Notes under the pieces: model-generated
Seen by the model: the letters and a program-made list of their open reading frames with translations, nothing else
The model's database searches: none
Told to the model about the DNA's origin: nothing
Part shown: piece by piece, positions 6,092 through 9,116 of the stretch
Layout: every line of letters starts with the position of its first letter
Numbering within the stretch: the stretch's first letter is position 1
Translations under genes and position numbers: made by a program
Assembly: GCA_023489135.1 (NCBI GenBank)
Contig: JAMDCE010000087.1
Location: 1-9,116, forward strand
Direction of reading: 5' to 3'
DNA: 9,116 nt
Source: Chloroflexota bacterium
GTDB taxonomy: Bacteria > Chloroflexota > Chloroflexia > JAMDCE01

Positions 6092-7252
6092 TTAGCTCTG
6101 ACCGGCCCTACCGACGAGGGCGCGGGCGATGATGTTCTTGTGAATCTCGCGGGTGCCCTCGTAGATCTCCGTCACTCTGGCATCTCGGTAGAAACGTTCA
6201 ACCTCGTTTTCGAGAAGAAGGCCATAACCCCCGAAAATCTGAATTGCCTCCTCGCAAACCTCAACCGCCACACGAGCGGCGTGCAGCTTCGCCATAGAGG
6301 TCAGCTTCGGATCCATCGGCCTGTTGTCGTGGGTCCAGGCGCTCTTATAGGTTAACAGCCGCGCTGTCTCTATCTTCATGGCCATTTCGGCGAGTTTATG
6401 CTGGATCGCCTGGAAATCGGCCAGGCGCTGACCAAATTGCTTTCGGTGTTTGGCGTAGTCCAGTGCGCGGTCGAAGGCCCCCTGGGCGATTCCCACCGCC
6501 TGGGCGGCGATTGCCAGCCTGCTCTCGTCGAAGAATTCGAGAGTATGATAAAAGCCCTGGTTCTCCCCTCCCACCAGGTTGGTAACGGGGACACGAACAT
6601 CCCTAAAACACAGTTCGGCCGTCGACGACATGCGAAGGCTCATCTTTTCGCCGACCTCCGTCCTCTCGACCCCGGGCCGGTCGAGTTCGACCAGGATGAG
6701 GCTTTGTCCTCGATGCGCTGGCCTGACCTCGGTGTCAGTCTGACACAGCACGACGGCAAACTCGGCCAGCCCACCGTTGGTAATGAAAGTCTTGGTCCCC
6801 TCAATGACATATTCGTCCCCGTCCTTCACGGCTAAGGTACCCAGGGAAGTGATATCGCTCCCGTGATCTGGCTCGGTAAACGCGGCCGCAGATATTGCTT
6901 CGCCCCGGGCAACCGCCGGAAGCAAACACCGCTTCTGCTCGTTGCTGCCAAAGCGCAGGATCACACCCGAGCCGAACTCACAGATGAACATGCAGGTTCC
7001 CAGTCCGGAGTCACGCCGGCACAACTCCTCGATCACCAGCAGAGTCTCCAGCAAACCGTACCCCTGTCCACCATATTCTTCAGGATAATACATGCCGACC
7101 AAACCAAGCTGGCAGGCCCTGCGCCAGATGTCGAAAGGGAATGTGTGGGCCAACTCGTGCTCCAGGGCCACGTCGCGGTTGAACTCGCCCTCGGCGAACT
7201 CTCGAGCGGCCTTCTGGATCGCTTTCTGCTCCTTGGTCAGTTCGAAGTCCAT
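6092..7252 (-). CDS. Acyl-CoA dehydrogenase (FAD-dependent)
   Basis: This 386-residue flavoenzyme would oxidise an acyl-CoA to the trans-2-enoyl-CoA, passing electrons to electron-transfer flavoprotein; it acts in the cytoplasm as a homotetramer in related enzymes. The length is typical. The N-terminal helical domain is followed by the signature AAFTEPDHGSD (123-133) at the flavin and substrate site, a middle beta domain with KTFITNGG (154-161), and the C-terminal helical domain with FDESRLAIAAQAVGIAQGAF (241-260), HRKQFGQ (269-275) and QIFGGYG (338-344). Glu365 in IYEGTREI (363-370) is at the place of the medium-chain enzyme's catalytic base. The FFDESR stretch is reminiscent of cyclohexanecarboxyl-CoA dehydrogenase-like members, so the substrate may not be a straight-chain fatty acyl-CoA. 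ATG 7252 is set by AGGAGG seven bases upstream, and the ligase gene lies only 11 bp away on the same strand. Confidence 0.93.
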   Translation of the reverse strand: MDFELTKEQKAIQKAAREFAEGEFNRDVALEHELAHTFPFDIWRRACQLGLVGMYYPEEYGGQGYGLLETLLVIEELCRRDSGLGTCMFICEFGSGVILRFGSNEQKRCLLPAVARGEAISAAAFTEPDHGSDITSLGTLAVKDGDEYVIEGTKTFITNGGLAEFAVVLCQTDTEVRPAHRGQSLILVELDRPGVERTEVGEKMSLRMSSTAELCFRDVRVPVTNLVGGENQGFYHTLEFFDESRLAIAAQAVGIAQGAFDRALDYAKHRKQFGQRLADFQAIQHKLAEMAMKIETARLLTYKSAWTHDNRPMDPKLTSMAKLHAARVAVEVCEEAIQIFGGYGLLLENEVERFYRDARVTEIYEGTREIHKNIIARALVGRAGQS

Positions 7253-7259
7253 CTATCAG

Positions 7260-7265
7260 CCTCCT
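7260..7265 (-). promoter_or_regulatory. Ribosome binding site overlapping the ligase stop codon
   Basis: AGGAGG (7265-7260) is seven bases before the dehydrogenase ATG and shares two bases with the ligase stop TAG (7266-7264). Ribosomes ending the ligase would sit on the binding site of the next gene, so the two proteins are probably translationally coupled. Confidence 0.8.
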
Positions 7266-8895
7266 AGCTTCTTTTCTCGAAACCTAGTTCATAGCCCCAT
7301 AATCGCTCGCGCAGCGCCGACTTCAGGAATTTGCCGGCCGCCGTCCGGGGAATCGCATCGATAAATTCCACCGCATCAGGCAGCCACCACTTTGGAAACA
7401 TCGGCTTCAGGTAAGCAACAAGCTCCTCCGTGGTCGCCGTATGATCCTTCCTCAGCACCACCACGGCCAAGGGTCGTTCCTGCCACTTCGGGTGCGGAAG
7501 CGCGATCACAGCGGCCTCAGCGACCGCGGGGTGTCCCATCAAGGCGTTCTCCAGCGCCACCGAGCTGATCCACTCCCCGCCAGACTTGATCAGGTCTTTG
7601 GTGCGGTCCTGAATCTCGACGTAGCCTTCCGAAGTGATCGTAACGATGTCACCGGTGCGAAACCAACCGTCCTCAGTGAACCGGTCGGTGGATTCCGGAT
7701 TGTTAAAGTAGGTCCCAGCAACACATGGTCCTCGCACCTCCAGTTCCCCCATGGTCCTCCCATCCCAAGGCACCAGGCCGTTTTCGTTTCGAGCGCGAAT
7801 TTCAAAGAAGGGCACTGGCATACCTTGCTTGGCGCGATACCTGGCTTGTTGTTCGCGCGGGGCCTGCTGCAGTTCGGTGGTGAGGTTGCAGACGAACCCC
7901 AGTGGAGTCGTCTCGGTCATGCCCCAGGCATGGAAGGCCTTCAGACCATGTCGATTCTCGAAGGCTTCGATCACGCTCCTCGGTATCGCGGCACCGCCGG
8001 ACACTATCGCTCGCAAGCAGGAGAGATCGTAGGCTTTGGGATCTTTGTCCAGCGCGTCTAACACCCCGAACCACACCGTCGGTACCCCGGCGGTCAGCGT
8101 GACGCGTTCGGCCTGGAGGTTTTCCAGCAAGCTAAGTGGATCGAGGTGAGGTCCGGGCAGCACCTGCTTGGCCCCAAAGAGGGTAGCAGAGTGCGGCAGT
8201 CCCCAGGCATTCACGTGGTACATCGGCACCACAGGCAAGACAACATCGGCTTCGCGAAGGGCCCAGCTATCGGCCGCGCCTACCACCAGAGCGTGCAGAG
8301 CAAGGGCGCGATGCGTATACACAACGCCCTTGGGCCGTCCAGTGGTGCCGGAAGTGTAGCACATCATCGCTGGCTGGTTCTCGTTCAGGTCGTGATACTG
8401 AAAGTCGCTTTCGTTCGCACTGGCTAACAGCTCCTCGTAGTTAACCAGTCCGTCCGGCGTTGCGCCACCATGAGAGATGACGATCGTATGCTGGAGGTTC
8501 ACATTTTGACGGAGCTGCTCAAAAAGCGGAAGTAGAGTCTCATCAACCAGAATGGCCTTGTCCTCGGCGTGGTTAGCCACGTAGGCCAGCTCACTGGGGT
8601 GCCAGCGGGGGTTGAGAGTGTGGAGCACGGCGCCAAACGCTGGGACGCCAAAGTAAGCCTCGAGGTGCTGGTACTGGTTCCAGCAAAGGGAAGCGACACG
8701 ATCATCTGGCTGAATCCCCAGTTGCCGCAGGGCCAAAGCCAGCCGCTTGGCGCGGCCCAAGAACTCGTCATAGGTGTAGCGGTGGAAACTGCGGTCGGGC
8801 AACCGAGTGACGATCTCCTTGTGACCGTAGAACGTCTCGGCCCGCTGCATGATCGCGCGCAAGTTGAGTTGAAAGTCCATCATCCAGTTATTCAT
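7264..8895 (-). CDS. Fatty-acid-CoA ligase, AlkK-like (ANL superfamily)
   Basis: This 543-residue enzyme would activate a fatty or other carboxylic acid to its acyl-CoA through an acyl-adenylate, using ATP and CoA. Length and motifs match the medium/long-chain ligase group that includes AlkK. Visible ANL motifs: the ATP-phosphate loop [11 protein letters not shown] (180-190), [13 protein letters not shown] (224-236, characteristic of AlkK relatives), WGMTETTP (324-331), GWFRTGD (410-416), the hinge and CoA region [14 protein letters not shown] (431-444), and [10 protein letters not shown] (516-525) with Lys522 as the adenylation lysine. All key residues are present. The start at 8895 has only a weak GGAA upstream; Met5 or Met6 (8883, 8880) are equally plausible and match relatives beginning MMDF. 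It lies 93 bp downstream of another acyl-CoA synthetase and 11 bp upstream of the acyl-CoA dehydrogenase, so it likely feeds the latter. Chain-length preference cannot be read from the sequence. Confidence 0.93.
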   Translation of the reverse strand: MNNWMMDFQLNLRAIMQRAETFYGHKEIVTRLPDRSFHRYTYDEFLGRAKRLALALRQLGIQPDDRVASLCWNQYQHLEAYFGVPAFGAVLHTLNPRWHPSELAYVANHAEDKAILVDETLLPLFEQLRQNVNLQHTIVISHGGATPDGLVNYEELLASANESDFQYHDLNENQPAMMCYTSGTTGRPKGVVYTHRALALHALVVGAADSWALREADVVLPVVPMYHVNAWGLPHSATLFGAKQVLPGPHLDPLSLLENLQAERVTLTAGVPTVWFGVLDALDKDPKAYDLSCLRAIVSGGAAIPRSVIEAFENRHGLKAFHAWGMTETTPLGFVCNLTTELQQAPREQQARYRAKQGMPVPFFEIRARNENGLVPWDGRTMGELEVRGPCVAGTYFNNPESTDRFTEDGWFRTGDIVTITSEGYVEIQDRTKDLIKSGGEWISSVALENALMGHPAVAEAAVIALPHPKWQERPLAVVVLRKDHTATTEELVAYLKPMFPKWWLPDAVEFIDAIPRTAAGKFLKSALRERLWGYELGFEKRS

Positions 8896-8988
8896 TGCTA
8901 TTCCACGCCCCGTTCCATTTGATGCGAGTGGTTGCTCCTTCCAGCGCAGCGAGCTTCAACCATCCGGTCTGATCTCAGCGGAATTCCG

Positions 8989-9116
8989 CTACGCCATCTG
9001 CATCTTGGCGGCCTTGCCCAGACCCAGTTCGGCGACCGCTACCTCGCGCATCCGGAATTTCTGAATCTTGCCTGTCACCGTCATAGGGAACCCATCGGTG
9101 AATTTGACGTACCGCG
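8989..9116 (-). CDS. AMP-dependent acyl-CoA synthetase, C-terminal end only
   Basis: The last 41 codons of a second ANL-superfamily ligase enter from the right edge and stop at TAG 8991-8989. The visible part is the C-terminal lid: [20 protein letters not shown], where the lysine of TGKIQK is the conserved adenylation lysine, followed by a short tail ([13 protein letters not shown]). The wording fits fatty-acyl-CoA synthetases of the FadD-like group ([16 protein letters not shown]). It differs in sequence from the ligase next to it, which ends [10 protein letters not shown], so this is not a simple tandem copy of the same gene. It probably belongs to the same operon; the remainder of the gene lies outside the window. 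Confidence 0.85.
   Translation of the reverse strand, partial: RYVKFTDGFPMTVTGKIQKFRMREVAVAELGLGKAAKMQMA

Noticed and set aside
6398..7267. Long plus-strand frames opposite the acyl-CoA dehydrogenase and ligase genes
   Set aside because: They are antisense readings of well-identified genes at high GC, with no recognisable domains.
1..9116. CRISPR array, tRNA, rRNA or prophage
   Set aside because: No short regularly spaced repeats, no tRNA or rRNA signature and no phage genes were seen on either strand.

Overview
The window is bacterial DNA of moderately high GC, carrying genes for fatty-acyl-CoA metabolism and an unusual soluble signalling protein. No rRNA, tRNA or taxon-specific marker was seen, so the host cannot be named. 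The gene mix (AlkK-like acyl-CoA ligase, acyl-CoA dehydrogenase, KdpD/KdpE-like sensor and regulator modules, a relic of a COG3199-type ATP-NAD kinase) suits an environmental heterotroph; a Chloroflexi-like lineage is only a weak guess. Every supported protein gene lies on the minus strand, so the window reads from right to left.

Right part (9116 to 6092): a lipid-activation and oxidation cluster. It starts with the C-terminal end of one acyl-CoA synthetase (cut by the window edge), then a complete AlkK-type fatty-acid-CoA ligase, then an acyl-CoA dehydrogenase whose ribosome binding site overlaps the ligase stop codon. The products would activate a carboxylic acid to its CoA thioester and introduce the first alpha,beta double bond.

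Middle (5965 to 2405): a 304-bp intergenic sequence (copy B of a long direct repeat), a leader of about 300 nt, then a 986-residue soluble protein with the order GAF-GAF-PAS-HisKA-HATPase-REC-winged helix. This puts a histidine kinase and its KdpE/OmpR-type DNA-binding response regulator in one polypeptide. The receiver lacks the phospho-accepting aspartate (Gly809 in its place), and the PAS domain carries a four-cysteine cluster.

Left part (2404 to 1): a decayed stretch holding the 3' end of an ATP-NAD kinase-like gene and the 5' end of a Gfo/Idh/MocA oxidoreductase gene that is cut where copy A of the repeat begins. Copy A is followed by a spacer with a 13-bp perfect inverted repeat, and then an MFS transporter gene that runs off the left edge.

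The main pattern is that the two repeat copies (about 89% identical, no gaps, exactly 4387 bp apart) both lie about 300 nt upstream of a minus-strand gene, the kinase-regulator and the transporter. Both keep a TTGACA-17-TAA(A/G)TT promoter-like element pointing at that gene. A shared, possibly autoregulated control module for the sensor and the transporter is the most interesting hypothesis. It is inference; the repeat could equally be a dispersed genomic repeat.
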